A stretch of 64,000 bases of DNA from JANJUB01 sp031386985. GTDB lineage: Bacteria; Armatimonadota; Fimbriimonadia; Fimbriimonadales; Fimbriimonadaceae. A program made the position numbers and the translations under genes. Shown piece after piece: positions 21,655-30,651 of this stretch. Where the stretch lies: the NCBI GenBank assembly GCA_031386985.1, contig JANNCV010000016.1, positions 310,001 through 374,000 on the forward strand, in the 5' to 3' direction. Each line of letters begins with the position of its first letter. Position 1 is the first letter of the stretch. The notes below the pieces were generated by a model. That model was not told the DNA's origin. It made no database searches and saw nothing but the letters and a program-made list of their open reading frames with translations.

Positions 21655-24372
21655 TTACGGCGTTACCTTCCAATAGACAAGGTCCACCAAGCCATGAACT
21701 ACGCGGGGCGCCGTAATGGGTGGATAGAAGCGAACGCGCCCCTTAACGGCGCCACCCACCCCGATGAACCGCGCCGGATTTGTTGAAATCGTAGCCGATT
21801 GGTTGGAGTCCGCCGTCGTTCCGCCTTGCCTCAAGACTTCCTCCCACTCACCCGTTCCCCAGTTGAACATAGCAAGTGCGACATCCATTCCGGCAAGGTC
21901 AACGCGCGTTTCACTGAACATGCTCAACGATGTCGCCGTCAAGGTTGGGCTAGTCGCGGCAAATTCAAACTGGATTGGCGCGTCTGCTCGAGCTCCGGTA
22001 AATGTCGGCACGGCGTCCAGCTTTCGATCGTCGCTAGTCAGGCAGTTCCAGAATTCTGAAGGGGCCCTTAGTGTTCCAAATGGCATTGTGAAACTGTCCG
22101 GTCGGAACTGGTCCTCCGGAGGATTCAAGGTGGCAAGCCAGATGCCGCGTCCATGCGTCACCGCCATGAGAGTCTGCGGGTTCCTCCAAATCAACTCCTC
22201 AACCGGGGCATTATTCGCGCCCTGGTTGTTACTCGTCCAAGTCGTGCCCCCGTTTGATGACGTGAAAATTCCCATGTCGCCGCCCGCATAAAGCCAGTTC
22301 GTCATGGTGGGATGAACTGCAAATGCGCTTACCGGCATCGAAGGCAAACCCGACACCGCTGTCCAAGTCGTTCCCCCATTGGTCGTTCGCCAGACGTTGT
22401 TAGGCTCGTAACCCATAAAGGTCACGTATACGGTATTCGCATCGGTTGGGTGAATAACAATTTTGCCCACCCATCGAGCGGGTAGTGGCCCATTTGTGTC
22501 CATTCGGGTCCAGGTTGGTGAGGTCAAGGTTCCGTTGATGGATTTCCAGACTTGCCCATTGTTGTGCCCAACCCAGATGATATCGCTATTCCCGAGAGCT
22601 ACTGCCATCGTGCTGATGTTAAGGGGATTATTCGGACTGAAATGCGCCTCGCCCCCGCCCGGCCTTGGGGAGGTCCCGGCCTTGATTGAAAACCAATCAG
22701 GAGCAGCAGCCTTGGCGTTGTTCGTCCGCCACAACCGTCGGCAACAGGAAAACAGGCGGTTAGGATTATTGGGATCGAGATAAAGATAGTTCTCAAAGTT
22801 CACGTTTGTCGAGTTGTTCGCATCTGATATCGGATTAGCGGTGTTGTAAATGTAGCTCGTGTTAGCGCCCGCATTCGTGCTTCGGAAGTGTAATGCCCAA
22901 TAGACCGTGCCATAAAAGTAGTTTTGATCAAGCGGATCGGTCGCGCTAAATCCGCCGTCGCCACCGGCGCTAACCGTCCATCCCGCCGGATTTCCCGAAT
23001 ACAACTGGGTGTAATTATCTTGAGTGCCGCCCATAATCCGGCCCGAGATTGGATTGATTGAAGCGCCGTAGAATTGGGTGATGCCAAGGTTGCCGCTGAT
23101 TTTGTTACTCGCCGTCCCGAGATAGTCGGCAGTGCGATACAGGCCGCCATCGCCGCCATATATCAATGTTCGGTTCGTCCCTCCGTTGAACCCAGGGTGG
23201 GCAAGAATGATGTGGTGATCGGAATGAATTCCGTTGAAAACTTGGGTTCGGCTCGCCCCTCCGTTGGTAGACCTATAGAGGTTGACCGCTCCGTACATGA
23301 TGTTATTGGCGTTGGTCGGATCAACCCACAGGGTGTTGTTGTAGGCCTGATAGGTCCCAATCGTAGCGGCGGCTTGTTGCACAAACGTTACACCCCCATC
23401 GGTTGATTTCCAAACGACAATCGTTTGGGATGGAGTGCTGACTGTTGCGTATACCGTCGTCGGTGAACTCACGGCATAAGCCAACTCGGTTCGATGCCCA
23501 GCAATGCTCACCGAATGCGTCCATGTTTGACCCGCATCCAGTGAATAGTAAACGCCATCGTCATGCACGCCTATCACGACGCGATTCCCATCCGTCGGAT
23601 GAAAATCAACGTCATAAGTGTGCGCGGGGCTGGTTTGAGTCCAACTATTACCGCCATCGGTTGAGCGATACAGTCCGGTTGAAGTCCCCGCGAGAACAAT
23701 ATTTGGGTTTGTCGGGCTAAAGGCGATTCGGCAAACCGAATACCAACTTGGGCTCGAAGTTGAAGGAATTTGATTCCAAGTAGTGCCGCCATCGGTTGAC
23801 TTCCAAATTCCCGCGCCCCGTAGGTTGGCGGTGTTCATTGATCCATCCGGCGTCTCCCAGAATCCGCCTTCACCCGTTCCGGCATACATTGTTGAAGTGT
23901 CGCCAGGTTTGAAGTAGATGCAACTCACCGAAAGGCTCGGAAGGAAATCGTTCATTGGTGTCCAATTGACTCCAAGATCGGTGGTCTTCCAGATTCCTCC
24001 ACTCGCCGCCCCAATATAGATCGTATTGGCATTGTTCGGGTCAATCGCTACCGCTCTAATTCGCCCGCCGACATTCAAGGGCCCAACCGATGTCCAACTT
24101 GAGGGCGAAACCCCCGCCGAATAACTCTGCCGACCGATCAGCGCTTTTCGCTGATTCAAGGCCCGCATCATGGGATTCACATCTTGCTGCCCAAGGGGCC
24201 ACTGTCGTTGTTGAGCCCGAAACATCATAGCCTCGGTCGGATGCCCTTCCCTAACAACGATGGCTCGCGTTCGGGAAGGGGAGGGAAGGAAAACCAAAGT
24301 CGCAACCAGGACGACGACACCAAAAGCGCTAGAAATCACAAATCCTTTCATTAATGGGAAAACTCCATCCAT
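21655..24372 (-). CDS. Large secreted BNR/sortilin-type beta-propeller protein
   Basis: The 905-residue protein begins with a hydrophobic signal (residues 8-30); an ATG at 24351 (MKGF) is an alternative start. From about residue 95 to 730 it is made of BNR-type propeller blades. Each has an x-S-x-D-G-G-x-x-W turn (KSTDGGTTW, RSTDGGNSW, TSSNGGTTW) and N-P-(N)-x-x-x-(V/I)-(Y/M)-x-G-(T/A) strands. This is the VPS10/sortilin and glycosyl-hydrolase-like repeat found in secreted cell-surface proteins. The last 170 residues form a beta-sandwich-like tail without a membrane anchor or sorting motif. The function is probably surface binding; the sialidase Asp-box alone does not prove an enzyme. A related protein is encoded at 31662-34967. 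Its stop abuts the ThpR-like gene. Confidence 0.8.
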   Translation of the reverse strand: MDGVFPLMKGFVISSAFGVVVLVATLVFLPSPSRTRAIVVREGHPTEAMMFRAQQRQWPLGQQDVNPMMRALNQRKALIGRQSYSAGVSPSSWTSVGPLNVGGRIRAVAIDPNNANTIYIGAASGGIWKTTDLGVNWTPMNDFLPSLSVSCIYFKPGDTSTMYAGTGEGGFWETPDGSMNTANLRGAGIWKSTDGGTTWNQIPSTSSPSWYSVCRIAFSPTNPNIVLAGTSTGLYRSTDGGNSWTQTSPAHTYDVDFHPTDGNRVVIGVHDDGVYYSLDAGQTWTHSVSIAGHRTELAYAVSSPTTVYATVSTPSQTIVVWKSTDGGVTFVQQAAATIGTYQAYNNTLWVDPTNANNIMYGAVNLYRSTNGGASRTQVFNGIHSDHHIILAHPGFNGGTNRTLIYGGDGGLYRTADYLGTASNKISGNLGITQFYGASINPISGRIMGGTQDNYTQLYSGNPAGWTVSAGGDGGFSATDPLDQNYFYGTVYWALHFRSTNAGANTSYIYNTANPISDANNSTNVNFENYLYLDPNNPNRLFSCCRRLWRTNNAKAAAPDWFSIKAGTSPRPGGGEAHFSPNNPLNISTMAVALGNSDIIWVGHNNGQVWKSINGTLTSPTWTRMDTNGPLPARWVGKIVIHPTDANTVYVTFMGYEPNNVWRTTNGGTTWTAVSGLPSMPVSAFAVHPTMTNWLYAGGDMGIFTSSNGGTTWTSNNQGANNAPVEELIWRNPQTLMAVTHGRGIWLATLNPPEDQFRPDSFTMPFGTLRAPSEFWNCLTSDDRKLDAVPTFTGARADAPIQFEFAATSPTLTATSLSMFSETRVDLAGMDVALAMFNWGTGEWEEVLRQGGTTADSNQSATISTNPARFIGVGGAVKGRVRFYPPITAPRVVHGLVDLVYWKVTP

Positions 24373-24488
24373 ACTCTAGCAGACAAATTTGACTGGCGGC
24401 ACTGGGAGAATTACTAGGGTTTTGCCTTCTAGCTCGTGAAGTTGCCGGATTCTGCTCACTATCAAACAAGAGAATCCTCTGTGCGCAC

Positions 24489-24517
24489 TTGACAGCATCC
24501 CCAGAACGTGCCATAAT
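24489..24517 (+). promoter_or_regulatory. Sigma70-type promoter of the rpsL-rpsG-fusA operon
   Basis: A perfect TTGACA (24489-24494) is followed after 17 bases by CATAAT (24512-24517), one base from consensus. Transcription should start near 24524, leaving about 165 bases of leader before the rpsL ATG. Confidence 0.75.
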
Positions 24518-24624
24518 CTTGCTCGGTTTCCTGTGTCAAACGGGAATCTAACTTCGAAAGGAGACATAACCGAATCTCGTGTATCAAGCCAGTAATCTGA
24601 GTTGAACCAAAAGAATAGGTCAAT

Positions 24625-24662
24625 GCCCCAGTGAAGTGGGGCGTTTCTATGTTAGAAACGCC
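24625..24662 (+). promoter_or_regulatory. Overlapping hairpins in the rpsL leader
   Basis: GCCCCA (24625-24630) can pair with TGGGGC (24637-24642). GGCGTTTCTA (24640-24649) can pair perfectly with TAGAAACGCC (24653-24662) around a TGT loop. The two structures share 24640-24642, so they cannot both form fully. The second is not followed by a T-run and is not a terminator. Its position 29 bases before the ATG suggests translational or protein-binding control of rpsL. Confidence 0.6.
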
Positions 24663-24691
24663 AAAAATAGATAGGAAGTAACGGAGAATTA

Positions 24692-25072
24692 ATGCCGACA
24701 GTTAATCAGCTGGTGCGTAAGGGCCGAGTGGCTCCAAACGTAAAGTCAAAGTCGCCGGCGCTCAAGTCGAATCCATTTCGACGAGGCGTCTGCACCATCG
24801 TGCGAACGGTTACGCCCAAAAAGCCAAACTCGGCTCTTCGGAAGGTAGCTCGTGTGCGATTGACCAATGGAATTGAGGTTACGGCTTATATTCCCGGCAT
24901 CGGTCACAATCTCCAAGAGCACTCGGTAGTTCTGGTTCGCGGAGGTCGTGTAAAAGACTTGCCTGGCGTCCGCTATCACATCGTGCGTGGAACTCAACAA
25001 ACCTCCGGAGCCGGTAATCGAAAGCAAGGCCGATCTAAATACGGAGCCAAGCGCCCGAAGGACAGTAAATAA
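24692..25072 (+). CDS. rpsL: 30S ribosomal protein S12
   Basis: S12 lies at the decoding centre and controls tRNA selection. The 126-residue product begins MPTVNQLVRKGR and carries the conserved TPKKPNSALRKVARVRLTNG, IPGIGHNLQEHSVVLVRGGRVKDLPGVRYHIVRG and KYGAKRPK segments. The Lys residues at which streptomycin-resistance changes usually occur (in TPKKP and GRVKDLPG) are wild type. GGAG stands six bases before the ATG. It is the first gene of a str-type operon with rpsG (TAATG overlap) and fusA, transcribed from the TTGACA/CATAAT promoter and preceded by a structured leader. Confidence 0.98.
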   Translation: MPTVNQLVRKGRVAPNVKSKSPALKSNPFRRGVCTIVRTVTPKKPNSALRKVARVRLTNGIEVTAYIPGIGHNLQEHSVVLVRGGRVKDLPGVRYHIVRGTQQTSGAGNRKQGRSKYGAKRPKDSK

Positions 25073-25542
25073 TGCCACGTAAAGGTGCCGCACCCAAACG
25101 ACTGATTCTCCCTGATCCAATTCACGGCTCAGAGATGATCCAGCGATTTATCAATCGCCTCATGTTAGATGGCAAAAAGGTTAAGGCTGAGCAGATTTTT
25201 TATGGTGCCCTTCAAACGGCGGCCGAGAAAGCCGGCGCTCCTGAAATTGAAGTCTTCGAAAAAGCATTGCAGAACGTCATGCCCAACGTTGAGGTTCGTC
25301 CTCGAAGAGTGGGTGGTCAGACCTATCAGGTCCCCATGGAGGTTCGCCCCGAGCGACGCCGTGCCCTCGCTTTGCGGTGGATGGTTACCTTCGCTCGAAA
25401 GAGATCGGGCAATAGCATGGCCGAAAAACTTTCATCAGAACTGTATGATGCCTTCAATGGCACGGGTTCTGCTGTAAAGAAAAAGGAAGACACCCATCGT
25501 ATGGCCGAAGCTAACAAAGCTTTTGCCCACTACAGATTTTAG
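25072..25542 (+). CDS. rpsG: 30S ribosomal protein S7
   Basis: S7 is the primary 16S rRNA-binding protein of the small-subunit head and, in E. coli, the translational repressor of its own operon. The 156-residue product shows the usual PRKGAAPKR start and then the helices VQRFINRLMLDGKK-type, FEKALQNVMPNVEVRPRRVGGQTYQVPMEVRPERRRALALRW and the C-terminal NKAFAHYRF. Its ATG overlaps the rpsL stop by one base, which predicts coupled translation. fusA follows after 81 bases. Confidence 0.98.
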   Translation: MPRKGAAPKRLILPDPIHGSEMIQRFINRLMLDGKKVKAEQIFYGALQTAAEKAGAPEIEVFEKALQNVMPNVEVRPRRVGGQTYQVPMEVRPERRRALALRWMVTFARKRSGNSMAEKLSSELYDAFNGTGSAVKKKEDTHRMAEANKAFAHYRF

Positions 25543-25623
25543 GGTTTCGTTAACCACTTCACCGCTCTTCGACTTCTGTCGAACCCGCCCTAATGACTTT
25601 ACGTCCTAACCCATAACAGAACA
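25543..25623 (+). other. rpsG-fusA spacer with a small hairpin
   Basis: The 81-base spacer contains TTCGAC (25568-25573) and GTCGAA (25578-25583) as a 6-bp perfect hairpin. No Shine-Dalgarno precedes the fusA ATG (ataacagaaca before it). No terminator is present, so fusA is probably co-transcribed with rpsG. Confidence 0.5.
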
Positions 25624-27750
25624 ATGCCTAGAACATACCCCCTCGAATTGGTCCGAAATATCGGAATCGCCGCGCATATTGATGCCGGCAAGACGACTAC
25701 AACCGAGCGCATTCTCTTTTATACCGGTAAGTCGCACAAAATGGGCGAGGTTCATGATGGCACTGCAACCATGGACTGGATGGAGCAAGAGCAAGAGCGT
25801 GGTATCACGATCACTTCGGCGGCTACTACGTGCTTCTGGTCAGGTTCAAAAAAGGATAAGCCCGAGCACAAGATCAACATCATTGATACGCCCGGTCACG
25901 TTGACTTTACCGTTGAGGTCGAGAGGTCTCTGCGCGTCCTTGACGGATGCGTTGCGGTTTTTTGCGCAGTTGGCGGTGTCCAACCTCAAAGCGAAACCGT
26001 ATGGAGACAGGCTAACAAATACGGCGTCCCTCGCGTTATTTACATCAACAAGATGGACCGTCTTGGTGCAGATTTCTTCGCGGTTATCGCGAAAGTCAAG
26101 GAGCGCCTAGGTTCCAACGTAGCTCCAATCCAAATTCCTATCGGGGCTGAATCGCAATATTCTGGCTATATTGATCTCATCACCATGCGGGCCACGATTT
26201 ACCGGTCTGACGATGGCAAAACATCGGAGGAGGTAGAAATACCAGAAGACATGAAGGCTCTCGCCATCGAGTGGCGCGAAAAAATGATCGAGGCAATCGC
26301 TGATAGTGATGATTCGATCATGGAACGATTCCTTGAAGGCGAAGAAATCAGCGAGGCTGATTTGCGCGTTGCGATCCGAAAGGGCACCATCGCCGGCAAG
26401 ATGATTCCTGCTATTTCGGGTTCATCCTTTAAGAACAAGGGCGTTCAAGCTATGGTTGACGCCGTTGTAGATTTTCTGCCTTCGCCCGTAGATGTGGGTG
26501 CGGTTAAAGGAGTCAACCCTCGATCCGAAGAGGTCATCGAGCGATTACCTGACGACAAGGAGCCTTTTAGCGCCTTGGCATTCAAAATCATGTCCGACAA
26601 ATATGTTGGTCGCTTAACCTACCTGCGAATCTACTCAGGCGTTCTCAAAAAGGGAACTGCCATCACCGTGGCCTATCGCGATCCGCAAACGAACGAGTTC
26701 CGAACTCGCTCGGAGCGTGTGGGTCGGATTCTGGAAATGCACGCCAATAGCCGTAACGACCTTGACGAGGCCTTCGCGGGCGATATCGTCGGCGTCATCG
26801 GTGTTTCGGATGTCAATACCGGTCACACGATTTGTAACGAGGACAAGCCGATCGCTCTCGAGAGCATCAAGTTCCCCGAGCCGGTTATCCAAATCGCGGT
26901 CGAACCAAAATCCAAGGCCGACCAAGAAAAGCTAGGTTCGTCCCTGCATCGCTTGGCCCAAGAAGACCCAACCTTTCGAGTTTACACCGACCCCGAGTCG
27001 GGCCAAACGATCATTTCTGGCATGGGTGAACTTCACCTCGAAATCATCGTAGATCGCCTCAACCGTGAATTCGGCGTTCAGGCTAACCAGGGCAAACCGC
27101 AGGTTGCGTACAGAGAAACTGTACGTATCGCGGCGAAGGCTGAAGGTCGCTTTATCCGCCAAACGGGTGGTTCGGGCCAATACGGTCATTGCTGGCTGAG
27201 CATAGAGCCCAACCCCGCCGGAACCGGCTTTGTGTTTGAGAATAAGGTCGTCGGTGGTTCGATTCCGAAGGAATACATCCCAGCGATTGAAAAGGGCGTT
27301 CGGGAAGCACTAACTGCGGGTGTTCTCGCGGGCTATCCGGTTGTAGATATCAAGGTTTGCGTATTGGAAGGAAGCTACCACGAAGTTGACTCAAACGAAA
27401 ACGCATTTAAGCAAGCTGGCGTTATCGCTTTCAAGGAATGCATGCGAAAGGCTAATCCGGTTATCAAGGAGCCCATCATGCACGTTGAAGTAACCACGCC
27501 TGAGCAAAATGTTGGCGACGTGGTAGGCGATATGAACGGGCGACGCGGCCGAATCGAAGGCATGGAGCCCGCCATGGGTGGCGTAACCGTGGTTAATGCC
27601 CACGTGCCTCTATCAGAGATGTTTGGCTATGTTACGACGCTTCGCTCTCTAACCCAAGGCCGAGCAACCCCGAACGTGACTCCATCGCACTACGAAGAAG
27701 TGCCAAAGAGCATCTCCGAAGAAATCATCGCTAAAGGCAATAGCCGTTAG
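25624..27750 (+). CDS. fusA: Elongation factor G
   Basis: EF-G is the GTPase that moves tRNAs and mRNA through the ribosome and takes part in ribosome recycling. The 708-residue product has all GTPase motifs: AHIDAGKTTTTER (P-loop), RGITITSAAT (switch I), DTPGHVDF (G3) and NKMDRLGAD (G4). It also has the domain IV/V segments typical of canonical EF-G, including EPIMHVEVTTPEQNVGDVVGDMNGRRGRI and the C-terminal GYVTTLRSLTQGRA. The length is normal. It is the third gene of the str operon. The usual tufA does not follow; instead a convergent gene overlaps its stop by four bases. Confidence 0.98.
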   Translation: MPRTYPLELVRNIGIAAHIDAGKTTTTERILFYTGKSHKMGEVHDGTATMDWMEQEQERGITITSAATTCFWSGSKKDKPEHKINIIDTPGHVDFTVEVERSLRVLDGCVAVFCAVGGVQPQSETVWRQANKYGVPRVIYINKMDRLGADFFAVIAKVKERLGSNVAPIQIPIGAESQYSGYIDLITMRATIYRSDDGKTSEEVEIPEDMKALAIEWREKMIEAIADSDDSIMERFLEGEEISEADLRVAIRKGTIAGKMIPAISGSSFKNKGVQAMVDAVVDFLPSPVDVGAVKGVNPRSEEVIERLPDDKEPFSALAFKIMSDKYVGRLTYLRIYSGVLKKGTAITVAYRDPQTNEFRTRSERVGRILEMHANSRNDLDEAFAGDIVGVIGVSDVNTGHTICNEDKPIALESIKFPEPVIQIAVEPKSKADQEKLGSSLHRLAQEDPTFRVYTDPESGQTIISGMGELHLEIIVDRLNREFGVQANQGKPQVAYRETVRIAAKAEGRFIRQTGGSGQYGHCWLSIEPNPAGTGFVFENKVVGGSIPKEYIPAIEKGVREALTAGVLAGYPVVDIKVCVLEGSYHEVDSNENAFKQAGVIAFKECMRKANPVIKEPIMHVEVTTPEQNVGDVVGDMNGRRGRIEGMEPAMGGVTVVNAHVPLSEMFGYVTTLRSLTQGRATPNVTPSHYEEVPKSISEEIIAKGNSR

Positions 27751-29921
27751 CGAGTCGGTGGGGGCGGTCCCCCACCTCGTCCTACGGACATCGTTCTCAT
27801 ATTCGCCGCTGCTTTCTTGGCTTGCTCTACCTGAGCCTTAAACTGCGGCGGCAACTTATCGTAGCTGACCGCACTGCCCGCGAGTGGATTCGCATCGCGC
27901 AGGTTGCCCTGGGCACGGTTCTGGCGGCCAAACGCGATCGCCATGCTCATATCCATAATCGAAGCCGTATTGTAGCTTGTGAAAACGTCAACGGTTTGCA
28001 TTTCCGCAGGCATTCCGGAGCGATCCATCCCCAGGCGTAGCCCCAAATCTCCGGCGGAGAGGAATGACCCCACTCCTTTCGTGTTGACGGCCAGAACGCC
28101 ATCCGACCACTTTCGGGTCATGGTTAGAACCGCGTTCTGAGGGACGCCATTCGGCATCGCTTCGGTTGGTTCCTGTTGCATGATTTGGGGCGTCACTTGC
28201 GGTTGATTGGTTCCGGCAGGACTGGCAGAACGGGTCACCATCAACATTTGACCCTCGCCAAACATCTGGCCCTCACCCGCTTTGTAGACGAGAGCTTCAG
28301 TTAGGGCTTTTTGCGTGGCATCCATTTGCACGTAGCTCACCGCCGCTTGGTTTCTATCAGCTTGCTTTTGTCCAGGAGTCAGAGCGCCGTACAATCGTTC
28401 GTGCCCCAGTTGATGAGGACTGAGTTGGCTATGAACGCCGGGGCTTACTAGTTTAAGCAAAACTTGATCAAGATTGGTGTCCACCGGTTCGGGCATCTTA
28501 AGGGAATAGCGGCAAACATCATCAAGTCGTGAGTATCCGTTTCTTACAAACCCGGATAGCAGTGATTCCAGGGCATTCCGATCAATGTTTGTCCGATCCG
28601 CTTGAGCCTGAACCCGCGGCGTAACCACAATCGCGCTCGTCCCCGAAACCTCCAACCCCAGATGAGGAGCCGCCTTATAGAGGTCTGCAATCTTGATCTT
28701 GCCCGTCGCCAGTCGTTTTGCCATAGTTGCAAAAGCCGAATCCGGAAGCACGGCGATCAAATCGCGTGAGTTTAAGTCTGCGGTTTGTCGCCAAACCTCG
28801 GAGGGGAAAGTAGCTAGGGGTTCATTTGTAGCTGGTTGAGAAAGCAGCGTTTGGAGATCCTTGGGCAACGTTGGCGGGTGCTCCGTTGATTCAGCCGTGG
28901 CAAATGATCCCATTATTCCACCGCCCAAGTCCAGCTGAAAGCTGAAACTCTGATTGCTCGGAGTCCCACTCTGGATAGCCTTCACAAGCTTCTTCGAGTC
29001 GTCGGAGAGCACCGCTTCGCCCTTGATATTGTCGGGCACGAGGCCATCTGCAACTGCCGGCGGGCTCAAAGTGGCCATTCCACGGCCCAAAATATCGCCA
29101 TTCTGACCAACGGCCAATATCGTCACCTGTAACATATCAGCGTAACGCTTTGCAATCATAAGAAGCTCGGCGACGCCATTGATGGGTTCCTTACCGCGCG
29201 GGCTTCGGGCATCGTTAAATCGAATGCCGGGAGTGGTATCCGCGGGTTGGGTCGCCATTCGGTTGTACGCTCTCACAAAGTCGGGAAACTTGCTTGAAAC
29301 ATAGGGCAAACTCCGTTGCATACGATTGGCAAAATTGGAAAATACAACCCGCTGGCCGGGCTGAATCGAAGCAAAAGTCTTCGGCGGAGTTCGACGCATT
29401 GCCTCAGCAATAAACATGTCAGCGGGCGAAATCCCGGATGTGCCCACCACTTCAATCACCATGTCGCGACCGCCACCCGTTACACCTTTCATGATTTCGG
29501 CACGCCGCTTATCGTCCTCATCTTTACGCTTTTGTATGGCCGCATCGCTCCAGTCTTCGCCTTCCTTCTTGCTTTCGACAATCTTTTGCATCGCCGCCTT
29601 CATCCAAACCGCTCGCTCGGCCGATTCCTTATCTTGAGCGACGCGAATCTGCCCTAGTCCGCGCGATAGGCGTAAAGTCTCGCCGTCCATTTCCCATCGG
29701 GCATCGAGGGCCCGCGCCAGTTCGTCAAGAAACGGCTTACTTGTCATCGCCGAAACTTTTGCGATGACCGGTCGGTTAGCCAGGGGCCCAGGATTTAGTT
29801 TGAGGCCGGTTTGTCTTTCAACATCGGCCAAAATCACCTTCAGCGGGGTGGCAACGTAGTCAAGTTTGAGCGGGGTTTGGTAGGCGGTGCTAACGTAGAT
29901 TAGCGAAATTGCATGCAACAT
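27747..29921 (-). CDS. Exported protein with an N-terminal STN/secretin-like domain
   Basis: The ATG at 29921 is preceded by AAGGAG. The 724-residue product has a short hydrophobic start (MLHAISLIYVSTAYQ). An STN-like module follows: PLKLDYVATPLKVILADVERQTGLKL (residues 17-42), then NRPVIAKVSAMTSKPFLDELARALDARWEMDGETLRLSRG. This is the fold used at the N-terminus of secretins and TonB-dependent receptors to interact with periplasmic partners. The remaining 620 residues contain a charged stretch (EGEDWSDAAIQKRKDEDDKRRAEIMK) and long mixed segments, but no secretin pore or beta-barrel motif. The C-terminal end is GGGPPPPTR. Function is unknown; a periplasmic or envelope-associated role is likely. 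It is convergent with fusA. Confidence 0.6.
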   Translation of the reverse strand: MLHAISLIYVSTAYQTPLKLDYVATPLKVILADVERQTGLKLNPGPLANRPVIAKVSAMTSKPFLDELARALDARWEMDGETLRLSRGLGQIRVAQDKESAERAVWMKAAMQKIVESKKEGEDWSDAAIQKRKDEDDKRRAEIMKGVTGGGRDMVIEVVGTSGISPADMFIAEAMRRTPPKTFASIQPGQRVVFSNFANRMQRSLPYVSSKFPDFVRAYNRMATQPADTTPGIRFNDARSPRGKEPINGVAELLMIAKRYADMLQVTILAVGQNGDILGRGMATLSPPAVADGLVPDNIKGEAVLSDDSKKLVKAIQSGTPSNQSFSFQLDLGGGIMGSFATAESTEHPPTLPKDLQTLLSQPATNEPLATFPSEVWRQTADLNSRDLIAVLPDSAFATMAKRLATGKIKIADLYKAAPHLGLEVSGTSAIVVTPRVQAQADRTNIDRNALESLLSGFVRNGYSRLDDVCRYSLKMPEPVDTNLDQVLLKLVSPGVHSQLSPHQLGHERLYGALTPGQKQADRNQAAVSYVQMDATQKALTEALVYKAGEGQMFGEGQMLMVTRSASPAGTNQPQVTPQIMQQEPTEAMPNGVPQNAVLTMTRKWSDGVLAVNTKGVGSFLSAGDLGLRLGMDRSGMPAEMQTVDVFTSYNTASIMDMSMAIAFGRQNRAQGNLRDANPLAGSAVSYDKLPPQFKAQVEQAKKAAANMRTMSVGRGGGPPPPTR

Positions 29922-30006
29922 AATTGGCTCCTTCCAATATTATGTTACGTGCGAGGGGGATTGAAGTGTTCCAGAACTTGCTGATTCGCGGTAGCATGAT
30001 GGCAAC

Positions 30007-30651
30007 GTGCGGGTTGCCTGGTACTACTTCATCTTGAATTTGGCCCGTTTTGGGTTCTTCGTTGGGCTAGGGGGAATAAATGTCGTGGGCAGGGAAAATG
30101 TGCCAAAAAGTGGGGGTGTAATCGTGGCTCCTGTCCATATAAGCCACCTGGATCCCCCGGCGGTTGCCTGCGGAACAAATCGCCGATTGCGATTTATGGC
30201 AAAGGAAGAGTTGTTCCGGGGGATTTTGGGCGGGTTGATCAACTCCCTTGGCGCATTCCCCGTCAAGAGGGGCGAGGGAGATACGGAGTCTATTCGCCGG
30301 GCCATGAGCCTCCTTGAGAGCGGGGAAGCCGTTCTCATCTTTCCCGAGGGAACGCGGGGTGACGGAAAACACCTTCAACCCCTCAACAAAGGCGTTGCGA
30401 TGATGGCAAAGCGAACGGGAGCATTAGTGATGCCGGTCGCCGTCGTCGGGACCCATATCGCATGGCCAAAAGGACAAAAGAAAATCAAGAGAAACAAAAT
30501 AACCGTCGCCTATGGGCAACCTCGATCTTACGCTGAGCTGGCGACCGATGAAACCGGCAAGGAAAGCCGCGAGCAATTTTCTAAGCGCCTTGCTGAAGAG
30601 ATCATCGCCGTTTGCCTGTCGAATGGGCTACCATTAGGAGTCACCCCGTGA
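30007..30651 (+). CDS. plsC: 1-acyl-sn-glycerol-3-phosphate acyltransferase
   Basis: The enzyme acylates lysophosphatidic acid to phosphatidic acid at the membrane, in phospholipid synthesis. The 214-residue product has the four acyltransferase blocks. Block I is VHISHLDPP, with the H-x4-D catalytic pair. Block II is FMAKEELFRG...INSLGAFPVKRGEGD. Block III is LIFPEGTRGDG. Block IV is ALVMPVAVVG. The N-terminus is a membrane-associating helix (VAWYYFILNLARFGFFVGLG). The start is a GTG at 30007 without a clear Shine-Dalgarno; TAGCAT lies 9 bases upstream. The stop overlaps the GTG of dgt (GTGA), so the pair are coupled. Confidence 0.93.
   Translation: MRVAWYYFILNLARFGFFVGLGGINVVGRENVPKSGGVIVAPVHISHLDPPAVACGTNRRLRFMAKEELFRGILGGLINSLGAFPVKRGEGDTESIRRAMSLLESGEAVLIFPEGTRGDGKHLQPLNKGVAMMAKRTGALVMPVAVVGTHIAWPKGQKKIKRNKITVAYGQPRSYAELATDETGKESREQFSKRLAEEIIAVCLSNGLPLGVTP

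Larger units (their letters stand above)
24373..24691. other. Promoter and leader region of the str operon
   Basis: These 319 bases separate the divergent BNR gene from rpsL. They contain a good sigma70-type promoter at 24489-24517 and an untranslated leader of about 165 bases with two overlapping hairpins. No gene is seen. Confidence 0.7.

Noticed and set aside
24640..24662. Hairpin before rpsL as a terminator
   Set aside because: The stem is followed by AAAAATAG on the plus strand, not by a T-run, and it lies inside a leader of a highly expressed operon.
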